In this document: in pieces, positions 43,252 through 53,559 of the stretch
Numbering within the stretch: position 1 is the stretch's first letter
How the letters are laid out: each line of letters opens with the position of its first letter
Origin: Butyricimonas faecihominis
GTDB taxonomy: Bacteria > Bacteroidota > Bacteroidia > Bacteroidales > Marinifilaceae
Length of the DNA: 64,000 bases
NCBI RefSeq assembly: GCF_033096445.1
Contig: NZ_AP028155.1
Span: 1,741,880 to 1,805,879, forward strand
Direction: 5' to 3'
The notes under the pieces: model-generated
Database searches by the model: none
Seen by the model: the letters and a program-made list of their open reading frames with translations, nothing else
What the model was told of the DNA's origin: nothing
Program-made: the position numbers and the translations under genes

Positions 43252-46185
43252 TTATTTTTCCTTCGTACATTTCAATGCCTCGTACAAAACTTCTATCGGA
43301 TGCAATGCCTGTTTCCCCGTACCATCTTTTATTTGTCGTCGGCAACTCGTTCCCGGGGCTGAAATACAAACATCCTCCCCAGCATCCCTCACAGCTGGAA
43401 ACAACACTTGTTCCCCGATTTTCATGGACAGCTCGTAATGTTTTTTCTCGTACCCGAAAGCTCCCGCCATCCCACAACATCCGGAAGGAATAACCTCCAC
43501 GCTATAATTCACTGGCAAAGATAACATTTCTCTAGAAGGCTCAACGGAGGCCAACGACTTTTGGTGACAATGCCCATGCAACATAATCTTCAACGGTTGA
43601 TCAGTAAATTGTTCTGCCCGTATTCTTCCGGCACGAATCTCCCGGGTAAAAAACTCGTCATACAACAAGCAATTTTTTCCTAACCTCAGGGCCTCTTCCT
43701 TCAAATCATCTCCTACCAAATCCGGATATTCATCCCGGAACGATAATATACACGAAGGCTCAATACCTACCAATGGAATATTTTCTGTAACCCAGCTTTT
43801 CAACAACAGTACATTCTTCCGGGCCACCCCTTTCGCCACCTTCAACATACCTTTCGAAATGGCTGTCCGTCCACTTTCCACGTGTTTCGGTATAATAACC
43901 TCATACCCTAACCGATCCAGCAATTCGATCATCTTTATCCCGATCTCCACGTCCATGTAATTGGTAAACTCATCGGCAAACAGAAACACTCTTCCCACGA
44001 TCTCACCCCTATTCTTTCGCCGATAACGACCAAGCCAATGCTTCAACGTGGTCTTATAAAGAGTAGGAATCGCCCGCTCCGGGGCAAAATGCAACATTCG
44101 TTTCAACATCCCGCCTGTCATCCGGTTTCGAACGACGGCATTATAAAACCACGGTAAGATCGTACCCAAACGCTGAATTTCTGTCAAACGGGCAATCAAA
44201 AAAGCCTTCATCGGAACCCCGCACACATCATAATGCTGTTGCAAGAACTCTGCCTTAAAACGAGCAATATCCACGTTAGAAGGACATTCTGATTTACACG
44301 CTTTACATGAAACACAGGTATCTAACACTTCTAAAATCTCCCGCTGATCATATATCTTTTTCGTTTTCGGACGAGTCATCAACTCCCGTAACGTATTCGC
44401 CCTAGCCCGTGTCGTATGACTCTCTTCTCTCGTAGCCCGAAAACTCGGACACATCGTACCACCAAAAGCATATGATTTCCGACAATCTCCCGAACCATTA
44501 CATTGCTCAATAGCACACAACCAACCTTTTTCCTTTGAAAAATCAAAATAAGTGCGACACGTCACGTTCGAATCCCCTACCTCATATCGAAGAGAGGTAT
44601 CCATGGGCGGCGTATTCACAATCTTCCTCGCGTTAAAAATACCCTCCGGGTCCCAACAAGCTTTAGTCTCCTGCATCAAGCCATACACCTTCTCCCCGAA
44701 CAACAATGGAATAAACTCCCCTCGTAAACGTCCGTCACCATGCTCTCCACTTAAAGAGCCGCGATGCTTTTTCACCAGCTTAGCCGTCTCTTCCGCCACA
44801 CGCCGGAATAACACCCGGTCATTCTCCTCCTTCAAATTCAACACGGGACGTAAATGCAACTCACCCGTACTGATATGTGCATGATACACGCACTTCAATC
44901 CCAGTCGTTCCAGCATCTCCCCGAAATCCTTCATATAAGCAGGTAACCGTTCCGGAGCCACGGCTGTATCCTCAATCACGGACACGGGCTTCGCATTCCC
45001 CGGCATTCCGGACAACAACCCTAGTCCCGCCTTCCGTAAACTCCACACCCGATTAATATCACTCCCGTACACTCGCGGGAAATGATACCCATACCCGTGC
45101 ATCTTCATATCTGCTTCGATCTGGTCTGCCACCCGATCCACCTCTTCCCTACTTTTCTGTGCCAACTCAACAATCAGTATTGCAGCAGGATCACCTTGAA
45201 CGAAAAAACGGTTCTTATTTTGTTCTATATTTCCTTTACTTAGTTCTAATATATTCTGATCCATTAACTCGATAGCCACCGGGTGGTGTTTCAATGCGAC
45301 CAGATTCCCCTCAAACGCCTCCTCTAATGTCCTGCAATGTACACAAATTACCGCCTTTTCTTTGGGTGGTAACGGGACAAGATTCAATTTCAACTCGGTC
45401 ACAAATGCCAGAGTTCCTTCTGATCCGGCTAATAACTTGCACAAATTAAACTTTTCCTCATAAACAACATCAAAGTAATCCGAGTACAACAATTGATCAA
45501 TGGCATACCCAGAATTTCTTCTCCGCAAAGCCGGGTCCGGAAAATGTTGAATAATCTCCTCTCTATTATTTTCCAACATCTCCACAGAACACCTGTATAT
45601 CTTTCCCTCCAACGTGTCTTCCGCCATTTTATTCCTCACCTCATCTTTCTCCATTCCCTTCAACCAAGCCTCCTCCCCGTCACTCAAAATAACTTTTGCC
45701 TCCAGAAGATGATCCCGGGTACTCCCATACACTAAAGAATGAGAACCGCACGAATTATTTCCCACCATTCCTCCCAGACAACAACGATTAGAAGTAGAAG
45801 TCTCCGGCCCAAAGAACAATCCCAACGACTTTACCTGCATATTCAATTCATCCAGCACTACCCCCGGTTCAACCCGAACCCAATGCTCTTTTTCATTTAT
45901 CTCTAGCACGTGATTCATATACCGGGACACATCAACGACCACCCCATTCCCTACCACCTGCCCCGCTAAAGAAGTTCCCGCGGCACGGGGAATCAATGTA
46001 ATCCCATTTTTTCTGGCAAACTTGATACATTCCTTCACGTCCGAGGCATCCCGAGGATATACAACAGCCAACGGTATCTCCCGATAAGCCGATGCGTCTG
46101 TCGCATAAATCATTTGATGAAGAGAATCCGTCATCACGTCTCCCTTCATATTTCGTGCTAACTGTTCAAAATCAATCATTTTCAA
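43252..46185 (-). CDS. FAD-linked and Fe-S-binding oxidoreductase (D-lactate/2-hydroxyacid dehydrogenase-like fusion)
   Basis: This 977-residue protein fuses three parts. An FAD-binding PCMH domain (about 30-240) has LIPRAAGTSLAGQVVGNGVV and a FAD-oxidase C domain follows (to about 530). A ferredoxin-like part (about 570-680) has CVSCKACKSECPSNVDIARF. The C-terminal CCG-type domains have GHCHQKS and PSGCCGMAGAFGYEKKHYEL. This is the GlcD-GlpC fusion type, often a D-lactate or 2-hydroxyglutarate dehydrogenase that feeds electrons to quinones. It has no clear role in glycan synthesis and has its own promoter-like box upstream, so it looks like a metabolic gene trapped between capsule genes. ATG 46179 is an alternative start. 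Confidence 0.87.
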   Translation of the reverse strand: MKMIDFEQLARNMKGDVMTDSLHQMIYATDASAYREIPLAVVYPRDASDVKECIKFARKNGITLIPRAAGTSLAGQVVGNGVVVDVSRYMNHVLEINEKEHWVRVEPGVVLDELNMQVKSLGLFFGPETSTSNRCCLGGMVGNNSCGSHSLVYGSTRDHLLEAKVILSDGEEAWLKGMEKDEVRNKMAEDTLEGKIYRCSVEMLENNREEIIQHFPDPALRRRNSGYAIDQLLYSDYFDVVYEEKFNLCKLLAGSEGTLAFVTELKLNLVPLPPKEKAVICVHCRTLEEAFEGNLVALKHHPVAIELMDQNILELSKGNIEQNKNRFFVQGDPAAILIVELAQKSREEVDRVADQIEADMKMHGYGYHFPRVYGSDINRVWSLRKAGLGLLSGMPGNAKPVSVIEDTAVAPERLPAYMKDFGEMLERLGLKCVYHAHISTGELHLRPVLNLKEENDRVLFRRVAEETAKLVKKHRGSLSGEHGDGRLRGEFIPLLFGEKVYGLMQETKACWDPEGIFNARKIVNTPPMDTSLRYEVGDSNVTCRTYFDFSKEKGWLCAIEQCNGSGDCRKSYAFGGTMCPSFRATREESHTTRARANTLRELMTRPKTKKIYDQREILEVLDTCVSCKACKSECPSNVDIARFKAEFLQQHYDVCGVPMKAFLIARLTEIQRLGTILPWFYNAVVRNRMTGGMLKRMLHFAPERAIPTLYKTTLKHWLGRYRRKNRGEIVGRVFLFADEFTNYMDVEIGIKMIELLDRLGYEVIIPKHVESGRTAISKGMLKVAKGVARKNVLLLKSWVTENIPLVGIEPSCILSFRDEYPDLVGDDLKEEALRLGKNCLLYDEFFTREIRAGRIRAEQFTDQPLKIMLHGHCHQKSLASVEPSREMLSLPVNYSVEVIPSGCCGMAGAFGYEKKHYELSMKIGEQVLFPAVRDAGEDVCISAPGTSCRRQIKDGTGKQALHPIEVLYEALKCTKEK

Positions 46186-46229
46186 AAACTATCAAATATT
46201 TTATCACACGCTCCAGTCCCCATATACCG

Positions 46230-46237
46230 CAAAGGTA
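46230..46237 (-). promoter_or_regulatory. -7 box of the FAD/Fe-S oxidoreductase gene
   Basis: Minus-strand TACCTTTG matches TAnnTTTG, about 45 bp before the start codon. No -33 box at 19-21 bp was found. Confidence 0.45.
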
Positions 46238-46255
46238 AAAAACTTCTCACAAAAA

Positions 46256-46284
46256 GAGGTATGCCAATACATTTGACACACCTC
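46256..46284 (-). terminator. Terminator after the second Wzz gene
   Basis: On the minus strand GAGGTGTGTCAA pairs imperfectly with TTGGCATACCTC around a short loop and is followed by TTTTTG. It lies 35 bp after the Wzz stop and separates the export block from the FAD oxidoreductase gene. Confidence 0.65.
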
Positions 46285-46318
46285 CTGTAATATGAAAACC
46301 GGATCCCCGGCTACAAAC

Positions 46319-47452
46319 TTATTCCTTTATAAACCGTTTCAATTTATCATTTCCAAAAACATTAGCCACGAAAGGTAATGCCAAAACCGTACCCACTCCT
46401 GCAAAACCTCCCAAGAACGTAAACAACACGCAAATTAATCCCCTTTTAGGCTTAGAACGTTCAATCGGAACTACAACAGGTTCCACGATCGTCAAAATCG
46501 GTGTGGTTTCATTCACGGCAATCTTAGCCTGTTCCATCTGTTTTGCCAACTCGGAATACACGCTATAAGCAAGATTATACTCATTCGTTAAAGCCTCCTC
46601 CTGAGTCTTTGCCACGGCAGAAGAAAAACTCTTGTTCGCATCTCTGAAACGAGCCAAACTATCCTGCATCTTCTCGTAACGTTTTTTTGCAGCATCATAT
46701 TGTTGCTCCACGAAAGTCAAATTTGACTTCACCTTCTCGATTTTAAAATCCGTAATATACGTCTGTAACAACTCTTGAGCCCGTTCAGCCAACTGAGCTA
46801 CAGCCAAAGGTTCTCCCAATGACGCAGACAATTGCACGTAACCGTCTTTATCATTCACGTTCAAAGAAATCATATCATTCAACATCTCCGACATCTTCTT
46901 CTCATCCTTTGAAAGAGACTGAATCGCACTCCCTTGACCCGCAGAAATCATAGTTGTATCCTCTCCCCGAATTGCATTTATGATCACTCCCGGTAAACCA
47001 ATCGTGTATTTCGCAATTGTACCTCCCAAACTAAATTTCTGGTATTCATCCTTTGTATAATAATCCAATAACGTGATCGGTTGATCATACCCTTCAAACT
47101 TCAACGGGGTCGCCATCAAATCCTTCTTAAAGGGAATACTTGCCACAATTTTAGGATAAATTGTCGGAGATAAAACCTCACCACCAGAAGCCCCACCTAA
47201 ATTAATTCCGACCATGGATGCCAGTCCACTCAAATTTCCACCGACTTTCTTATCCCCGGATTGAGGGACCATCGTACATCCGGCAGTATATTCTTTCGGA
47301 CTAAACAGGGCCACTAATACCCCTAGTACCATAAACACGACTGTAATCTTCAGTATCAGTTTCCGGTTTTTCCACAACTTCCGGACCACCTCGACCAAAT
47401 CAATTTCTTCCTCCTGTGGCATCTGATTTGCCTGCTTTACTTCCTGTTCCAT
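46319..47452 (-). CDS. wzz: Wzz-type polysaccharide co-polymerase
   Basis: This 377-residue protein has a Wzz domain: IDLVEVVRKLWKNRKLIL leads into a first membrane helix (about 35-53), then SPKEYTAGCTMVPQSG; a periplasmic coiled coil (about 230-310); the PxxP-like VVPIERSKPKRG motif; and a second membrane helix (about 340-362). It controls chain length or export of the polymer at the inner membrane. It lacks a kinase domain. It follows the SLBB exporter gene by one base, so PCP and outer-membrane export protein are a pair. A paralogue is encoded at 59439. Confidence 0.9.
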   Translation of the reverse strand: MEQEVKQANQMPQEEEIDLVEVVRKLWKNRKLILKITVVFMVLGVLVALFSPKEYTAGCTMVPQSGDKKVGGNLSGLASMVGINLGGASGGEVLSPTIYPKIVASIPFKKDLMATPLKFEGYDQPITLLDYYTKDEYQKFSLGGTIAKYTIGLPGVIINAIRGEDTTMISAGQGSAIQSLSKDEKKMSEMLNDMISLNVNDKDGYVQLSASLGEPLAVAQLAERAQELLQTYITDFKIEKVKSNLTFVEQQYDAAKKRYEKMQDSLARFRDANKSFSSAVAKTQEEALTNEYNLAYSVYSELAKQMEQAKIAVNETTPILTIVEPVVVPIERSKPKRGLICVLFTFLGGFAGVGTVLALPFVANVFGNDKLKRFIKE

Positions 47453-47453
47453 A

Positions 47454-49820
47454 CTATTTCGTGTTGTTAAGAATTGCAGTAACCATTGCCGCTATCGAAG
47501 TCGTTGATGATGCCAAACTCAAAATTTCCGGTAAGCCCATCCGATTTTTGTTCATGGATTTCAACGGAACAATAATCTCGCATCCCGGCTCTATCTTTGT
47601 ACGATTTCCCTTGCATACGGCAAGCGTCCCGTTTGGATAAAGCACATATGCCCTTCGTTTTTTCGCATCAACACTATACCCTCCGGCATTTTCCACGTAA
47701 TCCTTATATTTCATTTTCTTGTGATAAGTTACAGCATTAGGATGCATCACCGCACCACTAATCTTAACTGTATTCACGTAATTAGAAACGTGCAACACAT
47801 CACCTTCACGAAGTACCAAGTCCGCCTCACCTCCCGGATTTTCCAATGCTTTTTTTAAATCGATTCCCACGTAATAAACCTTTTCCAAAGACATACTATC
47901 TATCACTAAAGAATCACGACTGGAATGTTTAGCTAACTGCAAAGCAGAACTAACTCTTGCCAATTCATCAGCATTCATCCGACGCAACAAACGAGCCCCA
48001 TTCACGTAGGCTTTGGAAGTAACCCCGCCAGCCCGTTTTACAATATCAGAAAGACGATCATTGGATGAACGCTTTGCGTATACACCAGGGTAAAGAACCT
48101 CGCCATTCACCATCACGTTCTGCTGTTCACGGTATCCCGGGGAACGACGAACATATATCTCATCAAAAGGTTCAAGTGTAAATTCAGGATCTCCCTCCAC
48201 AACCAAACCATTCTTCAAACCAAATGTAAATAATTCAGCCTCAGCCGGAGCTTCCTCCGTACTATTAGGAGACTTTATTCTTCGGGAAACATCCACCCGT
48301 ACCATAGAGGCAGACTCCAACAAACCACCGGCTTGTAACACTGCATCCTCCAACGTCATATTATCCACGAAAGGATATTTTCGAGGATTCTTCACCTCTC
48401 CCCGAATGTCAATCACGTAATCTCCCCGCAATTCTGTTGCTGAAGGTACATACAAACGGTCATTCTTTTTCAATGGAATATCGTCGATCTCACCCCTTAA
48501 CAATTTTCCCAGATCAACAGCAAGCATTTCTTGACTTAAATCCTCTTTCTCTCGATATAAAATAGTTCTATTTAAAAAGGCATCTTCCCGCGGTCCTTCC
48601 ACCACGTTTATCAAATCCTTCACTGTCTTTATGGAATTATTTATCGCGTAATTTCCGGGACGATATACCGCTCCTGTCACGGTTACGCGATTTTCGTATC
48701 GACTTATGATCGGATCAATCATAACAGAATCACCGTCAGCCAACGTAAAATCAACAAAATCTTCGTTATCTACAGTATATATTTGAAACTCGGAATCTCC
48801 CTTACGGCTCACATTCACATTCTTCTTGTAAGCATCACTAGTAAATCCCCCAGCATACTCCAATAATTTACTCAGACTCTCCTCTCCCTTCATCTCGTAA
48901 CGCATCGGACGTTTCACTTTACCAGCCACAGTGACAATTTTCTCGTAAGTACCCACGTTAATCAAATCACCATCCTGCAAAGTAATATCAAAACTATTAT
49001 TACCATTCATGATATAATCATAAACATCCACGTGCTTAAAGGCTTTTCCATTCCGATACAACACGACATCCCGCAAAGTTCCCACGTTATTTACACCTCC
49101 TGCCGCGTACAACGCGTGAAACACCGTTGCCAAAGAGGGTAACATATAGGTCCCGGGCATGACAATCTCCCCCATCACGTTCACTTGAATACTTCGAATT
49201 TGTCCCAACGACACTTTCAAAAATGTTGATGGATTTTCTGACGCTAAATCTGAATATATACGACTAAACATCGTTTTTAAATAAGAAGATGCCTCTTGAA
49301 TCCGTTTTCCATTCAAATAAATCGGTCCTATATTCGATACATTTATACTCCCCTCCGGGGATATCACCTGCCGAACAGTCGCTTCCGAATTTCCCCATAT
49401 ATCAATGATAACCTCGTCTCCTGGCCCCAACACATAATTCTCCGGTGTAGGAATATTCAAACTCGGTTCAAAAGTTAAATTTTTATTACTAAACAAATTC
49501 CGCCCGAAAATACTATTCTTATCCCCTTCTGTAACCAACACCACATCCCGATTCTCTAACGAGATAGTTTCAATACGCTCTCTATTTTCTTGAGCCAAAC
49601 CTCCCTGCTTTCCTGCATTTTCTCTCTCGTAATTCTCCTTAATTCTCAACACCTGCTCTTTCGTGACGCCTTTTTGCGATAACATCAAAATAATCTCGTC
49701 TTGACTTTTTCCTTGAGCCTGTGCGGACTTCACGGCTTCAATAACTTGCGCATCGGTCATCTGCGCACAAGCAATTCCCGTGACGCCAAGCATAAGTACA
49801 ATAAAAATTAAAAATCTCAT
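47454..49820 (-). CDS. wza: Wza-like polysaccharide export protein with SLBB domains
   Basis: This 788-residue protein has a signal peptide (residues 1-19, LMLGVTGIACAQ), a short helical region, the Poly_export domain (about 120-215: YVLGPGDEVIIDIWGNSEAT) and a long series of about five or six SLBB/beta-grasp units (for example IRSIQVNVMGEIVMPGTYML, VTVAGKVKRPMRYEM, VTVTGAVYRPGNYAI, VMVNGEVLYPGVYAK, VKISGAVMHPNAVTY). It is about twice the length of E. coli Wza, as is common in Bacteroidetes. A C-terminal hydrophobic stretch (LASSTTSIAAMVTAI) may anchor it. It should form the export channel for the minus-strand locus; the plus-strand locus has no such protein. Confidence 0.93.
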   Translation of the reverse strand: MRFLIFIVLMLGVTGIACAQMTDAQVIEAVKSAQAQGKSQDEIILMLSQKGVTKEQVLRIKENYERENAGKQGGLAQENRERIETISLENRDVVLVTEGDKNSIFGRNLFSNKNLTFEPSLNIPTPENYVLGPGDEVIIDIWGNSEATVRQVISPEGSINVSNIGPIYLNGKRIQEASSYLKTMFSRIYSDLASENPSTFLKVSLGQIRSIQVNVMGEIVMPGTYMLPSLATVFHALYAAGGVNNVGTLRDVVLYRNGKAFKHVDVYDYIMNGNNSFDITLQDGDLINVGTYEKIVTVAGKVKRPMRYEMKGEESLSKLLEYAGGFTSDAYKKNVNVSRKGDSEFQIYTVDNEDFVDFTLADGDSVMIDPIISRYENRVTVTGAVYRPGNYAINNSIKTVKDLINVVEGPREDAFLNRTILYREKEDLSQEMLAVDLGKLLRGEIDDIPLKKNDRLYVPSATELRGDYVIDIRGEVKNPRKYPFVDNMTLEDAVLQAGGLLESASMVRVDVSRRIKSPNSTEEAPAEAELFTFGLKNGLVVEGDPEFTLEPFDEIYVRRSPGYREQQNVMVNGEVLYPGVYAKRSSNDRLSDIVKRAGGVTSKAYVNGARLLRRMNADELARVSSALQLAKHSSRDSLVIDSMSLEKVYYVGIDLKKALENPGGEADLVLREGDVLHVSNYVNTVKISGAVMHPNAVTYHKKMKYKDYVENAGGYSVDAKKRRAYVLYPNGTLAVCKGNRTKIEPGCEIIVPLKSMNKNRMGLPEILSLASSTTSIAAMVTAILNNTK

Positions 49821-49933
49821 ATTACTTTTTTTGAATGTTTTTTATGCAACCATCCCACAGGTTCATCTTTCTTGATTCACAAATCAATCCTGATAAACCT
49901 ATATGCCGGATCGGCCACAAAGATACAGCATTA

Positions 49934-49961
49934 ATTGAAAATCGAAAATCGAAAATCGAAT
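49934..49961. repeat. 7-bp tandem repeat (attgaaa/atcgaaa)
   Basis: Four units in a row, attgaaa, atcgaaa, atcgaaa and atcgaat, lie in the 179-bp gap between the WecA-like gene and wza. It is a relative of the repeat at 37702. Confidence 0.8.
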
Positions 49962-49999
49962 TTTATTATAGTTTTCAGTCTATAACGTTTCTTCAAATC

Positions 50000-50971
50000 T
50001 CATACTTGCTCTCGTAACGCATAAAATTTACATCTCAAAGGCAAATAAACAGCCACCAGCACCACCATAGAAATAATAAAATAAATCAATGTATACTCGG
50101 GAACATATACCAACACCAACAAATACCCCAAATTAACAACAGCCTGTACCCCCATGTAGATCAAAGAAACAGGCAAATGAGCAAACTTTCCCTCGTTAGC
50201 TAACAACTGGTATAAATGTTTCCGGTGTGGTTGTCCGATGTTCTCTTTCAACAAGATACGATGGATAATCGTCAGCACCCCATCCACCCCATAAACTGCC
50301 AAAAACACTAATGCAGACACGTGTCCGGTATGCATTATAAATCCACCCAACAAAAAAAGTATAATAAAAGCCATTGATATGGCTCCTACATCCCCGGAAA
50401 AACATTTGGCACGAGAACGGAAATTATAAAAATTAAATACCAGCAATGATAGTATCACCACGGGAATAAACCCCGCCGGCGCTATCGGGAAAACAAACGC
50501 ATTGATTCCCCATAACGCCAACATGGCAACCAGACTATATCCTCCGGTAATGCCGTTAATACCATCCATGAAATTATATATATTGAGTATGGCTAACCCA
50601 ACAAATAAAGCCACAACCACGTATCCCCACGAGACCTCGTGGACTCCTAACTGCAACAGCAGCAATAATAAAGAAAAGGTCTGGATCAAAAGACGAACCT
50701 TTGCAGAAAGCGGGTGCATATCATCAATAAAACTCACCAAAGCCACCAACGTCAATCCGCATAAAAACCAAGGTGCAAAAAAATCAAAAATCAATCCATG
50801 TACAAGTACCCCTAAATAAAAAATCACCCCACCTCCTCGTAGGGTAATTGTATGATGAGAACTCCTTGCATTAGGAACATCCAAAATATTATACCTCTTG
50901 GCAATCTTAAAATAAATGTTCTCCAGCACGAAAAGGAGCAGGAGAACAAATCCATAGATCCAATTTATCAT
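50000..50971 (-). CDS. WecA/MraY-like undecaprenyl-phosphate glycosyl-1-phosphate transferase
   Basis: This 323-residue membrane protein has about ten hydrophobic helices and the family motifs: RSSHHTITLRGGGVIFYLGV near the N terminus, FIDDMHPL, NIYNFMDGINGITGG, KCFSGDVGAIS and GQPHRKHLYQLLANEG. It transfers a HexNAc-1-phosphate to undecaprenyl phosphate and so starts the glycan of this locus, while the plus-strand locus uses a WcaJ-type enzyme. Its start overlaps the epimerase stop by 4 bp; pairing with an epimerase of this kind is standard in Bacteroidales and Pseudomonas (WbpL/WbpV) loci. Confidence 0.92.
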   Translation of the reverse strand: MINWIYGFVLLLLFVLENIYFKIAKRYNILDVPNARSSHHTITLRGGGVIFYLGVLVHGLIFDFFAPWFLCGLTLVALVSFIDDMHPLSAKVRLLIQTFSLLLLLLQLGVHEVSWGYVVVALFVGLAILNIYNFMDGINGITGGYSLVAMLALWGINAFVFPIAPAGFIPVVILSLLVFNFYNFRSRAKCFSGDVGAISMAFIILFLLGGFIMHTGHVSALVFLAVYGVDGVLTIIHRILLKENIGQPHRKHLYQLLANEGKFAHLPVSLIYMGVQAVVNLGYLLVLVYVPEYTLIYFIISMVVLVAVYLPLRCKFYALREQV

Positions 50972-51882
50972 TTCTGTTGCTTAAACGATTCAACCATCTC
51001 TCGAATCCCATCCTCCAAAGTATAACGAGGCTCGTAACCGATAGCACTTAATGCTAACTGACGATCAATAACCACATCTCCCCAAAGTTTCTGATAAAGA
51101 TCAGGACGAACCTTCTCTACCAGTTTCAAGAATATAGAAGGAGAAGGTAAATTTACCGTGTGTACTCCCAATTGACGAGAAATTTCCTCGACCACGTTAC
51201 GCGTAGAATAAGGAACTTTATCCGTCGGATAGAACACACCCTCAACCTCTTTCTCCACGGCTAAATGAATAAACTCAACCAAATTTTTTACATTAATAAA
51301 ATCACGACTATTCCGGGCAGAACCGAAAGGCAGCGGAATATGCTTATTTACCAAACGAATCAAACGCAACATATTACCCGGAGCCATTCCACCCCCGTAT
51401 GCCATCGGCGGACGAATAATCGCAGCCTTAAACTCCCGGTCGCTCATTGCCATTAACTCTTTATCTGCTTTAAGCTTAGAACTTCCGTAATAAGTCTGTG
51501 GTCTTTCCGGTGTTGTCTCAGAAATTCGACTGGCACTACCAAACACGGCTATCGTACTCATCTGCACAAACTGGCCTACTCCAGCTTGTTTTGCTTTTTG
51601 AGCTAATAAACAAGCCATCCGATAATTCACATCATCATAAAGTTCTTGGTCTTTCACTTCCGGACGATGTACGATAGCTGCAAAATTTATTACCGCATCA
51701 AACCCTGAAAATGCGTCAACGGGCATATCTCGAAATGCTTTCACAACAATCTCTTTCTCGTACCCGGTCGGTCTGCGACTGTAACACGTGATTGAATCCG
51801 TTGATACATATTTCCTTATAAATTGCCCGGCAATAAAACTATCTCCTCCAATAATCAATATTTTTTTCATTCCTTGATCCAT
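50968..51882 (-). CDS. NAD-dependent epimerase/dehydratase (WbpV/FnlA-like reductase group)
   Basis: This 304-residue short-chain dehydrogenase has KKILIIGGDSFIAGQFIRKY at the N terminus, INFAAIVHRPEV, and the catalytic YYGSSKLKADKEL. The region PPMAYGGGMAPGNMLRLIRL is shared with enzymes that reduce the 4-keto sugar made by WbpM/CapD (WbpV, 4-keto reductases). Its coupling to the WecA-like gene suggests that it provides the first sugar, for example QuiNAc or FucNAc, using the product of the CapD-type dehydratase. That exact sugar is inference. 500 bp without a gene lie upstream. Confidence 0.8.
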   Translation of the reverse strand: MDQGMKKILIIGGDSFIAGQFIRKYVSTDSITCYSRRPTGYEKEIVVKAFRDMPVDAFSGFDAVINFAAIVHRPEVKDQELYDDVNYRMACLLAQKAKQAGVGQFVQMSTIAVFGSASRISETTPERPQTYYGSSKLKADKELMAMSDREFKAAIIRPPMAYGGGMAPGNMLRLIRLVNKHIPLPFGSARNSRDFINVKNLVEFIHLAVEKEVEGVFYPTDKVPYSTRNVVEEISRQLGVHTVNLPSPSIFLKLVEKVRPDLYQKLWGDVVIDRQLALSAIGYEPRYTLEDGIREMVESFKQQK

Positions 51883-52383
51883 TTAAAACGGCATAAACCT
51901 CCAACTTGCCCACATACATGAGCATCATTATCTATCTCATATTAGCGTGTTTATAAACAGGATACGCTCTCTCCTCTTATCTTGCTCCCCTTTTACGTCG
52001 TATAGACCTCAGATGTTTTATTCATTCTCATATAATTAATAATAGTGTTGTGTGTGTTGTTTTTAATCAAGATGTAAAAGTACATCAAAGGTTGCGTCAC
52101 AAAATGATGTTTTTTTGTTTTTAACAACTTCTTAACAAAATCACCATTCTCTCAATTAGATAATTATCAGTACAACTAACTAAAAATAAACACATTCAAA
52201 CCAATAATTAACATAGGGGGTCGCAAAATATTTTAAACAAGAAGAATGCTTAGCAAAAATCTAATACTCATCTTATCGAATCCTCTTTAGATTTAATTTT
52301 CAATCTATAGCTAGGAAACATATCAATCATCTAGTCCAAATATTGAATGTTAAAAAATATAATCTCTTTCATACTTTATTAAT
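51883..52383. other. 500-bp non-coding gap between cassette and export block
   Basis: No gene is supported. The part next to the epimerase (51883-52080) is of average composition and may be a long leader; the part next to the GT4 gene is AT-rich. A TACTTTTA box on the minus strand (about 52090) is only a weak -7 match. No clear terminator follows the GT4 stop at 52384. Confidence 0.5.
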
Positions 52384-53559
52384 CTATTCATCCAAAATAA
52401 AAGAACGTAACTTCGAATAAATAACCTCCTCAGATAAATGATTTTCAATATATCTCCTTGCGTTTTTTCCTATTATTTTTCTCTTTTCTGAATCACGCAA
52501 TAATAATACAATTTGCCTAGCCATTATCACTGGATCATCTGCTACAATAAGCTCATCATGACACACCTCTATCCCCTCTCGACCTATCGTAGTTGTAATA
52601 ACACATCCTTCTATAGACATTGCCTGCAATATTTTATTTTGAACTCCTGCCCCAGAACGCATTGGTGCAACAAAAATAGCAGACTCCCGCATGTAAATAG
52701 CAACATCTTCAACAAACCCCGTAACAACAACTTTATCAACTCTTGCCAACTTTTTTACCGCAACACTAGGAGATATTCCCACAATATAAAAAATAACTTC
52801 CGGGATTTCATTCTCGACTAAAGGATAAACATTCTCGACAAAATAATTAACAGCTGTTACATTAGGCTCATAATCCATTCTTCCTACGAAAAGTAACTGA
52901 TAATTATTTTTTTTGTGTAAATTCACTTTTTCCGAAATATCTACATAATTCCCAATAACCGTAATGTCTTTTTCTCCTTTATACTTTGAAAGAATATAAT
53001 CACGGTCAACCTCGGAAATAATCATACATTTCGTAAAGGCATTTAGAACCATTTGTTCATAACGGCGACATCTTGTAAAATCGACCTTGTAAAGCCAACG
53101 CCACAATCCTGTTTCTTGTTTTTTAGCTTTCTCGTAATTCATTGATATTGCATCAACAAAATCAAGCCATTTAGTAATACCTTTTTTGTTTCGCACATAT
53201 TCTGCAGTACGAATATTATTACAAAAAACGCCATCATATTTATGAATATTCCGATCTACCCAACTTTGAACTTTATCGAAATAAAAATAATTAACTTGCA
53301 AAGGAAGAGTATTAGAGATTAATCCCTTACAAACATTTAAATAATAATCCATTTTCCGAACAGGAAATGGTATCACTTCCCGACAAAAACGCCCCATCTC
53401 TGAAACGGTCTCATCCTTCAGATCATCCGTTATATATACCAAATCAACTGTATATATTCTTGAAAGTAGTTTAATTACTTGATAAGTTCTTATTGCTCCT
53501 CCACTATGTAAAGGATAAGGAGCCCGAGAGCTCATAACTAAAATTTTTTTCATATGCAC
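52384..53559 (-). CDS. Glycosyltransferase family 4
   Basis: This 391-residue GT-B enzyme begins KKILVMSSRAPYPLHSGGAI and has IIGNYVDISEKVN-like IGNYVDI, YQLLFVGRMDYEPNVTAVNY, and the donor-binding region FVAPMRSGAGVQNKILQAMS, typical of the subgroup found in exopolysaccharide loci. It is the last gene of the AT-rich cassette and overlaps the preceding GT4 gene by 10 bp. The sugar is unknown. Its low GC content compared with the export block suggests that the cassette was acquired as a unit. Confidence 0.87.
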   Translation of the reverse strand: MHMKKILVMSSRAPYPLHSGGAIRTYQVIKLLSRIYTVDLVYITDDLKDETVSEMGRFCREVIPFPVRKMDYYLNVCKGLISNTLPLQVNYFYFDKVQSWVDRNIHKYDGVFCNNIRTAEYVRNKKGITKWLDFVDAISMNYEKAKKQETGLWRWLYKVDFTRCRRYEQMVLNAFTKCMIISEVDRDYILSKYKGEKDITVIGNYVDISEKVNLHKKNNYQLLFVGRMDYEPNVTAVNYFVENVYPLVENEIPEVIFYIVGISPSVAVKKLARVDKVVVTGFVEDVAIYMRESAIFVAPMRSGAGVQNKILQAMSIEGCVITTTIGREGIEVCHDELIVADDPVIMARQIVLLLRDSEKRKIIGKNARRYIENHLSEEVIYSKLRSFILDE